The position numbers were made by a program, and so were the translations under genes. The notes below the pieces were generated by a model. It searched no databases. It saw nothing but the letters and a program-made list of their open reading frames with translations, and was not told the DNA's origin. From Amoebophrya sp. AT5.2 (lineage: Eukaryota > Sar > Dinophyceae > Syndiniales > Amoebophryaceae), in contig RXOD01004942.1 of assembly GCA_005223375.1 (NCBI GenBank), forward strand, positions 1 through 16,998: DNA of 16,998 bases, written 5' to 3'. Positions 1 through 8,679 of the stretch are shown here, piece after piece; positions within the stretch are counted from its first letter, which is position 1; every line of letters starts with the position of its first letter.

Positions 1-3000
1 CTCAGGCTTCCTCTTGCAGCCTCTCTCATGATTTTCGAGGCGCCTCAGTCTGAGTGCAAGACCCTGTGTCATTGTCATCCTCCCCTCACTTCCACCAATC
101 TGCTGCTCCATCGCTCTGCATTTTCTACATCTCGCCATCTCCCTTCCATCCGCCGTCCAGTACGTTGACTCGTTGGGAAAGCGAGCCTCTACGCAGACCG
201 CGTCCGAGCCACCGAAGTACCGCCCCGTCGTTGTGTTCCACTGGTGTTGCTCTGGCCTAAACTTGTCCTGCAGGTCCGGCCACTCGTCGCTCGCACGGTA
301 GTCAGGGCCCTTCACCTGATAGATCCAGGTGTACGCCCCCCGCCCGTGCGCCTCCCTGTGAGCCTCCATGGCGCCCGCTGTCGTGGTGAAAGTCTTCCTG
401 CATTCAGCGCAGTAGTACTCCGAATGATTTGAACCCCGGACGGCGCGTCGCTTGGGCTGGACCATTCCTCCACACCGCGCCAGGACCTGACTTTTGTATC
501 GTTCTTCCCATCTTCTTGTTCTTTCATTCGCCTCTTCCCGCAGCTGCCTCCTCACCTCTGCATCCCCGTGTGGACCCCGGCAACGATGGTTCACCATGAT
601 GTGCTGCCCCATCTGCGTCGTCATGCGCATCTCGTCCACCGGATCACACCTAGCGCCAGTCTCCGAACCACCGACGAACTGAGAACAGAGTTGGCATGAC
701 GGCCCCCACACCAGCGATTCCGCCCCCGTCACCAGCGGCTTATGGTCCACGTCCACCAACCATTCATCCCTGCCCGCGACGACTGCTTCCTCCCTCATCT
801 TTCGCCTCGTCATGTCATTCTTCTTGTCACCGAAGTACCGGATGGTCAGCCTATCGGCAACCTCCTCGTCCTCTTCAGAGTCTCCCCTACTCCAGTCCTT
901 CATGGTGTCGATAATAAACCTTCTTCTCGTCAGGGCGTGGAAGGCCTTCTTGTTCGCCGCATACTGCTTCTGGCCTGCGTCATCACCTTTCTCCCCGCGC
1001 AGCTCGTCCAACGACATCGACAGGAACGAAAGCAGCTCACGCGTTGCCCCGCAGCTATCCATGTGCTCGTTGAACGAGGAGAGGACGTCCGGGATCTTGC
1101 GCGCCTTTGCCTCGTACTGCTTGTTGTCCTCAGCGGATACCAAGTGCGATGCCGGTCCGGCGTCGGCGACGGCCGGGTCCGCGAAGAAGTGTCCGACGAG
1201 GGCCACCCTTGGCAAGTCATCCTTGCTCCTCCTGAGGGTATGGCCCAGGAACCTAGCCTGCAAAAACTTCAGGTGGACCTTCAGCGGCGGAATCTGCGCC
1301 CTCCTGCGCAAATCCGAGTTCGTGACCTCGCCTTTCCACCTACGCCACGGCGGGACCCCGAGTACCGCGGCAAGCATCTTCATCTCGACGGCCTCCAGCT
1401 CGCGCATTTCGTTGTCGTCCAGCTGCTTCGCCACCAAGCCGTAAGTTAATATTGGTCTTACCATTACCAATATTAACTCGCCTTTTCTTTCATTCGAGAT
1501 CTTCGCGACACTTCCCATCAGCCGCTTCAGCTTATGAAAAGCCCGCCATGCTTTATTCGTTTTATTCTGGACGTCGCTGTCAGATTGGGTATAGGTGCCC
1601 AAATTTCTTACATCCAACTCAACGATCCCTCCCTGTTCGCGTTTCTTCGGGTTTTCGCGCATGCCAGCGTCCGCCAGGGTAGACAACAAGACCTCCATCG
1701 CCGGTGTCGGCAGCGGCGCCCTCTCCTCAAGCTTTGCGCGCCTCGACTCCTCCGCTACGGCCCTTGTTGTTTCCTTCGTGAGCTGGGTGAGTACCGTTGT
1801 GTCGTCCGCGAACAAAAAGTCCTTCAGCATGACCGTTCGATCCGCGGCGCCCATTGCGACGAGCTCCTCAAGCCGCGCCTTCCTGCCCTGATGCCAGCCG
1901 TCGTCGTTTGCTGCTAATCTGATCCCCTTCGTCTCGACGAGGCCAAGCTCCTCGCACCGGCGCCTCCACAACTTCATGACAGGGCCATAGATGAGGATGA
2001 AAATCAACGGAGAGGATACGCAGCCCTCCTTCGTTCCGTGGCTCAAGGTGAAGCGCTCACCACCCTGGAACTGGTGAACTGCCGACCGATGCGAAGCGAG
2101 TATGTTTCGCCAGCACCGGGTGCCGGAGAGTCCCAAGGCGGAGGCGACGGATGCCATCAGGCGCGAGTCTGTAGACGGGAACGCCTTGCGGAGGTCGACG
2201 AGCACACATGACAGGTCATATAGCTCGTCGCACCTCTGGTGCATCAAATCCTCACGGGCCCTCCCGAACAACAACAGCGACTCGAGGCACCCGCGGTGCC
2301 TCCTGAACCCAAATTGGGTCGAGTCGAAGAACTGTTGGTCCTCGAGCAAGTGATATAATCGATCGGAGTACACTCTCACGATCAACTTCAACACCAACGG
2401 GGATATCACCAAAAAGCGATATCCGTCGGGATCGCTGATCGGCCCCTTCCCTTTAAATAGGCAGCTGTCGCGGCAGCGATGGATCTCCCCCGTCATCTCC
2501 CCTAAGGTCTTGTGTTTTAGTTCCTCGCTGATGTCGTGAAGGAGCAGGCGAAGCGTCTCGTCGCTGTAAAACTTCAGCATCGCCCCTGTCAGCCCGTGAA
2601 TGTCCGCTGCCTTTCCCCCGTCCCTCGTGCGCCGCACCGCTCCCTTAAATTCATTAAACCCAATTGGCGAGTCAAGCTTGCTGATCTCGCCTGCCGGGAA
2701 GGCCTCCAGCAGCGTGGGCATGATCTGCTCGATCGGCAGCGGCAACGACTCATCCACGACTGGATTGCATCCCACGTCCCTGTACTGCTTCGTCGCCTGC
2801 GCGGCCGTGATTCCACATCCGTACTTCGTCGCATTCAGGTCAGCAGTTTCTCGGAACAGCTCCCACATCCTGGCTCGCCTCGACCCGTCCTCTGCCAGTC
2901 GGGCTGGGTTCGCCGTGAGCCTCTTCGGGGCGCGTACACTCCGGCGGGGAACCATAATCTTCGGAAGGACACTTATCAGGTGGTCCTGCAAGAGTTCGAG

Positions 3001-3300
3001 CGTGAAGCCCCCCTCCGCCCCGGCGATCTTTGCCTGAATGTCGTCGTTGAGGTCCTGCACCACTTTATGCGGCAGGTTCGGCGCCACCTCCTTCCCCGTT
3101 ATTTTCTTCTCTACCGCTTCTGCCTTCAGTTGCCCATACGACTTCACTGCGGCGGCAAGCTCTAGGGCAAGGTGCGCGTAGTCGCCGGACGACGCCACCC
3201 CCATTTTCACAAGAGAAGAATTATTTAGGTACTTCTTGCGTTCATCCACGCACAAGAGCCTGTTCGTCCAGCACGAGCTGTCGAAGGAGGAGACAGCCAT
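1..3300 (-). CDS. Non-LTR (LINE-type) retrotransposon reverse transcriptase polyprotein, C-terminus cut by window edge
   Basis: One frame is open from the ATG at 3300-3298 to base 1: 1,100 codons with no stop. The reverse transcriptase core is complete. Residues 229-237 read GKAADIHGL. An RT2-like DGYRF lies at 292-296 and QFGFR at 329-333. Motif A has D369 in VDLRKAF, motif B is GTKEGCVSSP at 422-431, and motif C is FADD at 497-500, so all three catalytic aspartates are present. VRPILTYG (614-621) and a later FLGHTLRR segment match the thumb/connector of LINE proteins. The C-terminal part has a Cys-x2-Cys...His-x4-His cluster (C869, C872, H900, H905) and a C2H2-like finger (C964, C967, H981, H985). 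No AP-type endonuclease precedes the RT, since only about 190 residues lie upstream. By family knowledge it copies element RNA into DNA at a nicked target. An intact frame suggests a young copy. The clade is not assigned. Confidence 0.93.
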   Translation of the reverse strand, partial: MAVSSFDSSCWTNRLLCVDERKKYLNNSSLVKMGVASSGDYAHLALELAAAVKSYGQLKAEAVEKKITGKEVAPNLPHKVVQDLNDDIQAKIAGAEGGFTLELLQDHLISVLPKIMVPRRSVRAPKRLTANPARLAEDGSRRARMWELFRETADLNATKYGCGITAAQATKQYRDVGCNPVVDESLPLPIEQIMPTLLEAFPAGEISKLDSPIGFNEFKGAVRRTRDGGKAADIHGLTGAMLKFYSDETLRLLLHDISEELKHKTLGEMTGEIHRCRDSCLFKGKGPISDPDGYRFLVISPLVLKLIVRVYSDRLYHLLEDQQFFDSTQFGFRRHRGCLESLLLFGRAREDLMHQRCDELYDLSCVLVDLRKAFPSTDSRLMASVASALGLSGTRCWRNILASHRSAVHQFQGGERFTLSHGTKEGCVSSPLIFILIYGPVMKLWRRRCEELGLVETKGIRLAANDDGWHQGRKARLEELVAMGAADRTVMLKDFLFADDTTVLTQLTKETTRAVAEESRRAKLEERAPLPTPAMEVLLSTLADAGMRENPKKREQGGIVELDVRNLGTYTQSDSDVQNKTNKAWRAFHKLKRLMGSVAKISNERKGELILVMVRPILTYGLVAKQLDDNEMRELEAVEMKMLAAVLGVPPWRRWKGEVTNSDLRRRAQIPPLKVHLKFLQARFLGHTLRRSKDDLPRVALVGHFFADPAVADAGPASHLVSAEDNKQYEAKARKIPDVLSSFNEHMDSCGATRELLSFLSMSLDELRGEKGDDAGQKQYAANKKAFHALTRRRFIIDTMKDWSRGDSEEDEEVADRLTIRYFGDKKNDMTRRKMREEAVVAGRDEWLVDVDHKPLVTGAESLVWGPSCQLCSQFVGGSETGARCDPVDEMRMTTQMGQHIMVNHRCRGPHGDAEVRRQLREEANERTRRWEERYKSQVLARCGGMVQPKRRAVRGSNHSEYYCAECRKTFTTTAGAMEAHREAHGRGAYTWIYQVKGPDYRASDEWPDLQDKFRPEQHQWNTTTGRYFGGSDAVCVEARFPNESTYWTADGREMARCRKCRAMEQQIGGSEGRMTMTQGLALRLRRLENHERGCKRKPE

Positions 3301-4215
3301 GCTCCTTCAGTGCCTCCAGTTGAAGCCTGTGTCAGCTTCCATCGACATCCCCGATGATTTCTTTAGCGCTAAGTAGCCGCTTTTTCTGCTCGCATGGTCT
3401 TCATGATTTTGCGTCATTTCGCATCCCAGTATTAGTGATTATTTGAGTACATGGCATTTCCATAGTCACACTTCCAGTGCGTGTTTTCCTCAGTATCACA
3501 TGCTTCTTGTTTAAGCTGCTTTTCGAGCGGCAGCGACCGCGGTTTTCTCTCCGGTTCCACGTGTTCCACGCCTCTTCTCGGCTCTCAGTTCACGCTCCCG
3601 AGTGTCAATGCTCTCTGTTGCGATCCCGGCTTGAGCAAGCCTCGATCCTGTTCCCTGACCGCCGCACCGATTCGCGGGAAGTTCTCTATTCGTGGGACTA
3701 TCTCTCGTGATCTTCGATCTCTCGCGTCAGGGCTTTACGGGTTCGACAGCTTCGCTCGACCTACGCAGCCAACCTAAGGCTGGGATCGTAACGTAAGTTG
3801 GAGCATCGAAACGACGTTGAAAGCCTGCACCACGGCAAGGCACCAGCTTGCCTGCTGATCATTCAGATGAAAGGAGCAGCACTCGCACTGCACGTCGGCC
3901 AGAAATTGTCAGAAACAACCAAAAACGTGAAGAAGGCGGAAACAAGGCTCTGTGGTCCTCAAGCTCAACATGGCGTCACTATTTCAATCGTCGACGTCGT
4001 CACACAACACTGTAATAAACGAAGAAGAACACCACCGTAGTAATCTTAGGTGCCCAACCCACTGTCCGCGCGGTTGTGTGTGTGTGTGTGTCTGTCTGAG
4101 TCTGTGCGGGTATGCGTGAGATACTGGACTTCGAATCATTGGCCTTTGTGTGTTCTCGTGCCTCCACTGATTAAAGCGCTCGCAATTGGATATTTTTCAT
4201 TCTAGAGCCTCTCAC
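3301..4215. other. Upstream (5') region of the LINE; broken short frames, no supported gene
   Basis: Immediately upstream of the reverse transcriptase ATG, the same frame carries TGA at 3307-3309. Before it are 36 open codons starting at an ATG at 3415-3417. Further up on the minus strand, between about 3430 and 3760, another frame reads as charged sequence broken by a TGA (for example PRIENFPRIG, then EPERKPRSLPLEKQLKQE). This could be a decayed leader or ORF1 of the element, but I cannot show it. On the plus strand only short frames occur. I cannot place the element's 5' boundary. Confidence 0.4.
4075..4091. repeat. (TG)8 microsatellite
   Basis: Eight TG units in a row, followed by a degenerate TCTGTCTGAGTCTGTG tract. 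This is a simple repeat in non-coding sequence. Confidence 0.95.
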
Positions 4216-4503
4216 TTTCGCGCAATACTTTTTCTTAGGGCCGCGCGAACCGGACTCCGACGTGGAGAGCTCTTGTCCCTGGTGTTATGCCGCCGGGGAG
4301 GCGAGCGCGAGCCGCGTCTTCCGCTCCGACTACGACTTCTGCGTCCGCCGGGGCTCCTGCTGCGTCCTGCTCGCCGTGGGCTTCTTATGGTCCCCCGCGC
4401 AACGCTTTTGCCTCCACGTGCTCCTGCTGCAGGACGCGGAGACGAAGGTTTCCGATGCTCGGGGGTGTTAGCCCTCCATGCTGGCGCGGGAGTTTTACCG
4501 CGA
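4216..4503 (-). pseudogene. Partial, rearranged duplicate of the RS-domain exon at 7236-7545
   Basis: Bases 4240-4503 match 7236-7502 in the same orientation at roughly 95% by eye, with one 6-bp deletion and one 3-bp insertion. Bases 4216-4237 match 7524-7545 at 21 of 22 positions. In the source gene the second block comes first on the coding strand. Here it comes last, so the order is permuted. On the minus strand the copy still reads as an RS domain (RGKTPAPAWRANTPE, then GRRSRSRSGRRGSRSPPRR) and ends RAALRKSIARK followed by TGA. A TGA also lies a few codons upstream of RGKTP and no ATG is present. It is therefore most likely a gene fragment, though an exon of another gene cannot be excluded. 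Confidence 0.75.
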
Positions 4504-4917
4504 ATGCGCTTCCACCCCCCGTCGCGTCACCATCTGCGGCCTCCAATTTACTTTCAGGCTGGCCTCCATGATTTCCCCATGTTCCCGAACTGTCAAAGAA
4601 GACGAGCAGGAAGCGAGGTTCAGGTTGGTACTATAGGTAGACACCAGAACAAACATGGTGCCTCGCACCGGAGCATAAAAGCAAAGGGCAGTAGCAGACG
4701 CAGGCGCAGGGCGTGGACGGACCGTGGAGGTCTTCGCGAAAAATATAGAATTAAAACTCCTCGCACTCGCTCAACATTCATTCATTCGCGCACGCATTAA
4801 TCTTGTCTTATCGAGTTGCCGCCCCTGTTTCGCGATCTTTACGACACGTTTTTTGAGTGGGTGACCAGACCCCCCCCAACAGTTGAGAAAATAATATTAC
4901 GACAGCTTTTCGCGCTT
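4504..4917. other. No supported gene
   Basis: A long plus-strand frame crosses this stretch and the duplicate to its left, but in the duplicated part it is the complement shadow of the RS domain. The remainder (about 4560-4860) has open segments of about 60 codons in more than one frame. That is within chance expectation, and none has a recognisable motif. Confidence 0.5.
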
Positions 4918-5154
4918 CTAAAGAGTTGCATCATCAAACGCCCACTTTTCGTCAAAAACGTTGGTCCAAATGTCTTCCGAAGCTCTTTCCACATACCACG
5001 TTGAGGTCTCGCCCCGTGTTTTCGTTTTCCTGGAACCACTCAGATGTCGCCTCGAATTCCACAACTTCACCGCGTATTCCTGCGCCGGGTAGACGCACGC
5101 AGCGCGCGCCGTTGATTTTTGATCGGATCTGCCCTTTCCGCTCCTCCTCTTCTT
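4918..5154 (-). CDS. Possible C-terminal exon of an unidentified minus-strand gene
   Basis: A frame of 78 codons is open from just after a TGA (5155-5157) to a TAG at 4918-4920. It has no ATG. Its tail, TWYVERASEDIWTNVF followed by DEKWAFDDATL, has Trp, Asp and Phe in protein-like proportions and looks less like noise than its neighbours. A second frame through the same bases also reads plausibly (GEVVEFEATSEWFQENENT), so the frame choice is uncertain. The RRM-like exon at 5274-5384 lies upstream on the same strand and could belong to the same gene. I could not find a splice junction that joins them cleanly. Confidence 0.22.
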   Translation of the reverse strand, partial: KKRRSGKGRSDQKSTARAACVYPAQEYAVKLWNSRRHLSGSRKTKTRGETSTWYVERASEDIWTNVFDEKWAFDDATL

Positions 5155-5273
5155 TCACTTTTTGAAGTCAAGTCAGTGCCTCTTCGATCCTTTTCCGCCT
5201 TTCTTCCCTGATTTCTTTCGTTTTCTCGCATGAAGAACAGCGGCGACTTAATCCTCAACTATATAAAGAGTAC

Positions 5274-5505
5274 TTTTAGTCGCTCGCCGCCGCCGCCTTT
5301 TATCCGTTTGTTGTTCAACTTGCTCCTCAACGTTTCCGCGTCGGAGCGATCCTTGAAAACGAGCACTCCGCACGGTACGCCGTCCTGGTAAATGTGGATC
5401 AATCACCCAAGTAGATATACGTCAATGACGTTGGTTTAGTACTACGTCTACGAGTTCGAGCAGTACGTGTAAATAATAATGAAATTTCAACTTCGGCTTC
5501 AGCAT
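5274..5505 (-). CDS. Two exon fragments of an RRM-like protein (partial)
   Basis: On the minus strand, 5467-5505 reads MLKPKLKFHYYLH. After an inferred 82-nt phase-0 intron (5385-5466, CAC|GTACTG to TTTACCAG|GAC), 5274-5384 reads DGVPCGVLVFKDRSD, then AETLRSKLNNKRIKGGGGER, then LK. The order matches the second half of an RNA-recognition motif: strand 2, a loop with Gly, strand 3 as GVLVF, helix 2 with Ala and Leu, then a Gly-turn and strand 5. The intron contains TACTAAAC, close to a classical branch point. No first half (strand 1 and helix 1) was found upstream. The frame stops at 5259-5261 unless another intron starts at 5273. The likely role is RNA binding in the nucleus, but no named family is assigned. 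Confidence 0.38.
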
Positions 5506-6226
5506 GATCTTGATCGCCGCAAGAGTACGGACACCGCGGCGTGGTCGTGGTACCCAGAGAAATTAATTGCCAAATGCCGACGTCCTTGACCTTATCATGT
5601 CATCGCATGACGATGCGGCGCAAGTTTTGCACACGCTTTCGAGACGACAACCTACTTAGCCTAATACAATAGAAACCAGCTGGCACGAGGCGCGGTCGTG
5701 TACTAGCGAACGGGCCAGCGCGACACCGAGACGAGAGGAGCCCCGACCGCCGACGGACGAACGTCCCCGGCTTCAAAAGCAAGACCAAAGTTGTGGTGAC
5801 CGAGCACGGACACTGCTGCCAGTGCCATCGACGGGCGCGGTCGCGTACTAATTCAGTAGCAACGACCGCCGACGGACAACGACGAACACGACCGCCTTCC
5901 GCTTCCCCCCCACTGGCCGTGGCGAAAAAATACTCTAGGTAATACTAGCTCCACCAAGACCAACACAGCGTATGATATTTTCTGCTCCGGATGTCGTTGA
6001 CAGATGACATCCTCGGCAACGTCAACGGAATATCGGATATTCTATCCCTATCGCGCCCAACAAGAAGATCAAGGCGAAAGCCTGCGACTGCGAGGAGGTA
6101 AGCTGGGAGCCCACGAAGTCAACATCTGTCTATTGATCAACGCACTAGGCCAACATCTTACGTACTTACTTAGTCTGTGGCAGCCAATGCCGAAGTCGAA
6201 GGGGGCCGCAGCAGCCGCTGTGCGCA
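5506..6226. other. Mostly non-coding; short dispersed repeats and one possible plus-strand exon
   Basis: Two imperfectly repeated words occur here: cgcggtcg(t/c)gtacta at 5691-5705 and 5836-5850, and cgaccgccgacggac at 5744-5758 and 5863-5877. The different spacings (145 and 119 bp) point to an old, decayed tandem duplication. Apart from the weak plus-strand exon at 5991-6097, no frame is convincing. Confidence 0.5.
5991..6097 (+). CDS. Possible first exon of a plus-strand gene
   Basis: An ATG opens 35 codons reading MSLTDDILGNVNGISDIL, then SLSRPTRRSRRKPATAR. It stops exactly at a strong splice donor, GAG|GTAAGC, at 6097/6098. The acidic start followed by a basic tail is protein-like. Against it, no convincing second exon lies downstream, the opposite strand is also open over the same bases (58 codons), and every well-supported gene here runs the other way. 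I list it as a candidate only. Confidence 0.2.
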
Positions 6227-6403
6227 TTATAGATCCTTCCCCGACCCGGACCCCGTCCCCCTTCCCCTACTTCTTGCAAGATTGCATATAAGGCAATCGA
6301 TCTCCATCTCGTCGTCCGTGAGCAAGAGCAAGACCTCTGTTGGGTGCTCATCTAGACGCAGTACGTAGGTTTCGGTTTGTGTAAAGCTAAAGGCGCCCCC
6401 ATG
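6227..6403 (-). CDS. Possible 3' exon of the RS-domain gene
   Basis: On the minus strand this frame is open for 58 codons between TGA (6404-6406) and TAA (6227-6229). It reads GGAFSFTQTETYVLRLDEH, then PTEVLLLLTDDEMEIDC and a Gly/Ser/Arg tail. GAFSFT followed by a helix-like segment resembles strand 3 and helix 2 of an RRM. The exon above it ends in VQLEHLPADMQATELRNLG, which resembles strand 1 and helix 1. An acceptor TTTAG at 6387-6391 fits consensus but not the phase of the visible donors near 6650. An in-phase alternative acceptor is CAACAGAG|GTC, about 45 nt further in. The join therefore stays unresolved. Confidence 0.33.
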   Translation of the reverse strand, partial: HGGAFSFTQTETYVLRLDEHPTEVLLLLTDDEMEIDCLICNLARSRGRGTGSGSGKDL

Positions 6404-6639
6404 TCATCGCGATAGCGCTTGCCCATCAACTACGTACTGGCACCCGCGTCTGCCCGATGTCGACGGTCAAAGAAATATAATAAAAAACTGAACGCGCGCA
6501 CGTATGCATTAATCATAATGCTGGCAACAACAAGCTGTTTTCACACCGGAAATACAAATAGCGTGAGCGTAAGAAAGCTGTACCTGCCGCTGCCTACGTA
6601 CTTATAGCATCGTGGCCAGGACGGAAAAACAACATATGT

Positions 6640-8679
6640 TTTTTGTGCAAGTTAGTAGTACCTTGTTTACCCAAGTTCGTGAGTCGGTGATCGCGTTGTT
6701 CGCACTCCGCGCTCCAGAATGCAGCGCTCCCAAATTCCTCAGTTCGGTGGCCTGCATGTCTGCGGGCAGGTGCTCTAGCTGGACCTTGTGTGCGCCCGCC
6801 TGCTCTACTTGGTTTTCTCGGCTGTCACCTCCTCCCAAAAAAGGCGCACCATCTCGCGAGTTGGCCTTCTTAATCTTATCCGCAACAGATGAAAAATCAA
6901 CACTTGCAGCTGTAGTAGCAGCAACCGGCGGGATGCGAGGTGCGTCGATCATGAGACCCCACCCCTTCTTTCCACCTCCGGCGAGTCCAGCGCCAGCAGC
7001 AGCCCCCTTTCCAGCAACATTATAGCCGCCTTTTTTATTTCCTGGCCCACCCGCTGCGCCGCCGCGACCGTGGCGAGCTGCCGCTGCGCTGTCGTGAGCT
7101 GGACTTCTACTCCCGCTCCTGCGACGAGGAGAACCAGTTCGTTTGCGAGTAGGCGTGGCACTCCTTCTACGGGGAGACCGGCTTCTCCTAGTGTTGCGCG
7201 CCACACTCTTTGCACCGCGCAGCGGACTTCTGCGAGCCGCGCGAGCCGGACTCCGACGTGGAGAGCTCTTGTCCCTGGTGTTGTGCCGCCGGGGAGGCGA
7301 GCGCGAGCCGCGTCTTCCGCTCCGACTACGACTACGACTTCTGCGTCCGCCGGGGCTCCTGCTGCGTCCTGCTCGCCGTGGGCTTCTTCTGATTACCCGC
7401 GCAACGCTTTTGCCTCCACGTCCTGCTGCAGGACGCGGAGACGAAAGTTTCCGGCGCTCCGGGGTGTTAGCCCTGCGTGCTGGCGCGGGAGTTTTACCGC
7501 GAGCGCGAGCAACGCTCTGCTTCTTTCGTGCAATACTTTTTCTTACGCGACCGCCACGCGACGAACTGCGGCGCCGGCTGGTGTAGGAAATGGAAAGCTT
7601 ATCTATTTCCTTTTGATGAAAATGAAAAAACAAATACAAAAAATGTCAATTTATATATTAGTGGAGCTGCAACTCTAGCGGTTACAGGGCCCTCCCTTGC
7701 TCGAGCGCCTCCGAGCGGCTGGACCAGCATTCTACTTGCACGCATCTCATCTGTACATCCGGTGATGCAAAACCCGACTTCGCACCCGTAGCACCTGCTG
7801 CTCTCTTCACGGCTAGGAGCTGCAATGGTATGTAACCTAACCGAAGTCGCGCTCGCGTTGAGCGCGACCAGCTACGATGCGCAGCTTCGCAACGCACCGC
7901 GCATCTTCAATCAGTGCCCTAAGAACATCGGCACTCCACCAGAACTTACTTTCCATTCTTTTCTATCTCAAATGTGAGGACCCCTGTGCGAAAGCAGCTG
8001 CGCAGCTCACGAGAAGAGCGACACCTCTGATTCGTGTTTGTCTCGAAGCCAAAGAGTACCAGAACCAGTACCAAATATAGTCAGTGCTTCTCTTCCAGCA
8101 ACAAGCTAGTAACCATTGTACCGAGGATGTTCGGCTTGCCCCTTTGTAGGACTGCGCGAGCGCCCGCGCCGTTCGCGGCTAGAAGGCCGTCGTCTGTCTC
8201 TGTAGTTAGGGACTGCTGTTTTCCCATGCCCTGACCTGGTGAAGATGAGTGACGCAAAAGCACAGTATGTCATACTATGACCATTCGTGTCGGTAGTTCT
8301 AGCTCATGTCACATCAAATGTATCAGATGAATGCGACTCTGTATTTACCAGAGATTGATTGCGACTCCATTCGTGTTCGTGGTCGCCGGGTACAAAATTG
8401 AAATCATGCGAAAGGGAACGGCTACCACTGACTCAGTGGTAGCCAATATTGCAATCCTTCGACTGGCGGCGAACCCAATAGGAAACGCAACACAATGACC
8501 GCTCGGCCTCGGTGATTTCTATTTTATAAAGAATTCAATGTAAACGAAAAGGCCCTGTACACTGCTGGAGGGTCTTCCGGAGCGTTGGCTTTTGTACCCT
8601 CTGTAGTAGCAGCCCCGACCGAAGCTGCAGCTGCTGGCGGCGCTGGCGCTCCCAAGCCCAAGGCGATAGTTTTGCGCAG
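6640..8679 (-). CDS. Multi-exon RS-domain (SR-type) protein, probable RNA-processing factor
   Basis: The main exon (7577 down to about 6640) encodes a dense Arg/Ser domain with a repeated KSVAR-like motif (KSIAR, QSVAR, KSVAR twice). A Gly/Ala-rich linker (GGYNVAGKGAAAGAGLAGG) and a hydrophobic end, VQLEHLPADMQATELRNLG, follow. Upstream exons were inferred from RS-like frames and matching splice phases. Exon 8679-8598 ends at GG|GTACAA. Exon 8235-8122 (SGHGKTAVPNYRDRR, then RPSSRERRGRSRSPTKG) starts after TTCACCAG and ends CG|GTACAA. Exon 8024-7950 ends at the strong donor AA|GTAAGTT. The acceptor CTACACCAG at 7578 then leads into the main exon. Introns are 362, 97 and 372 nt. The frame continues past 6640 to TAA at 6602, but GTAAAC and GTACTA donors near 6650 make splicing likely. 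The first exon and true start were not found. By family knowledge SR proteins act in splicing and mRNA export. The RS identity is firm; the exon chain is inference. Confidence 0.5.
8420..8444. repeat. 25-bp near-perfect palindrome inside an inferred intron
   Basis: Two 12-bp arms (ggctaccactga and its exact reverse complement) flank a single base at 8432. It lies within the inferred 362-nt intron 8236-8597 of the RS-domain gene. Confidence 0.9.

Noticed and set aside
742..1449. 235-codon plus-strand open frame, and a 210-codon one beside it
   Set aside because: Both lie antisense to the unbroken reverse transcriptase frame. Its high third-position GC keeps complementary frames open. Neither shows protein motifs.
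2400..2424. 7-bp inverted repeat ggatatc...gatatcc in the RT frame
   Set aside because: Arms this short with a 10-base loop are expected by chance in 17 kb.
4186..4800. 204-codon plus-strand open frame
   Set aside because: Its left half is the complement of the duplicated RS domain, giving Arg/Leu/Pro shadows, and the same shadow occurs at 7143-7586 opposite the source exon.
6004..6291. 95-codon plus-strand open frame with a PTRTPSP segment
   Set aside because: Its right half is the complement of the Gly/Ser/Arg tail of the minus-strand exon at 6227-6403, and its left half is in a different frame from the better ATG at 5991.
7070..7678. 202-codon plus-strand open frame
   Set aside because: It is antisense to the RS exon. 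Ser/Ala/Arg-rich output is expected from the complement of RS codons.
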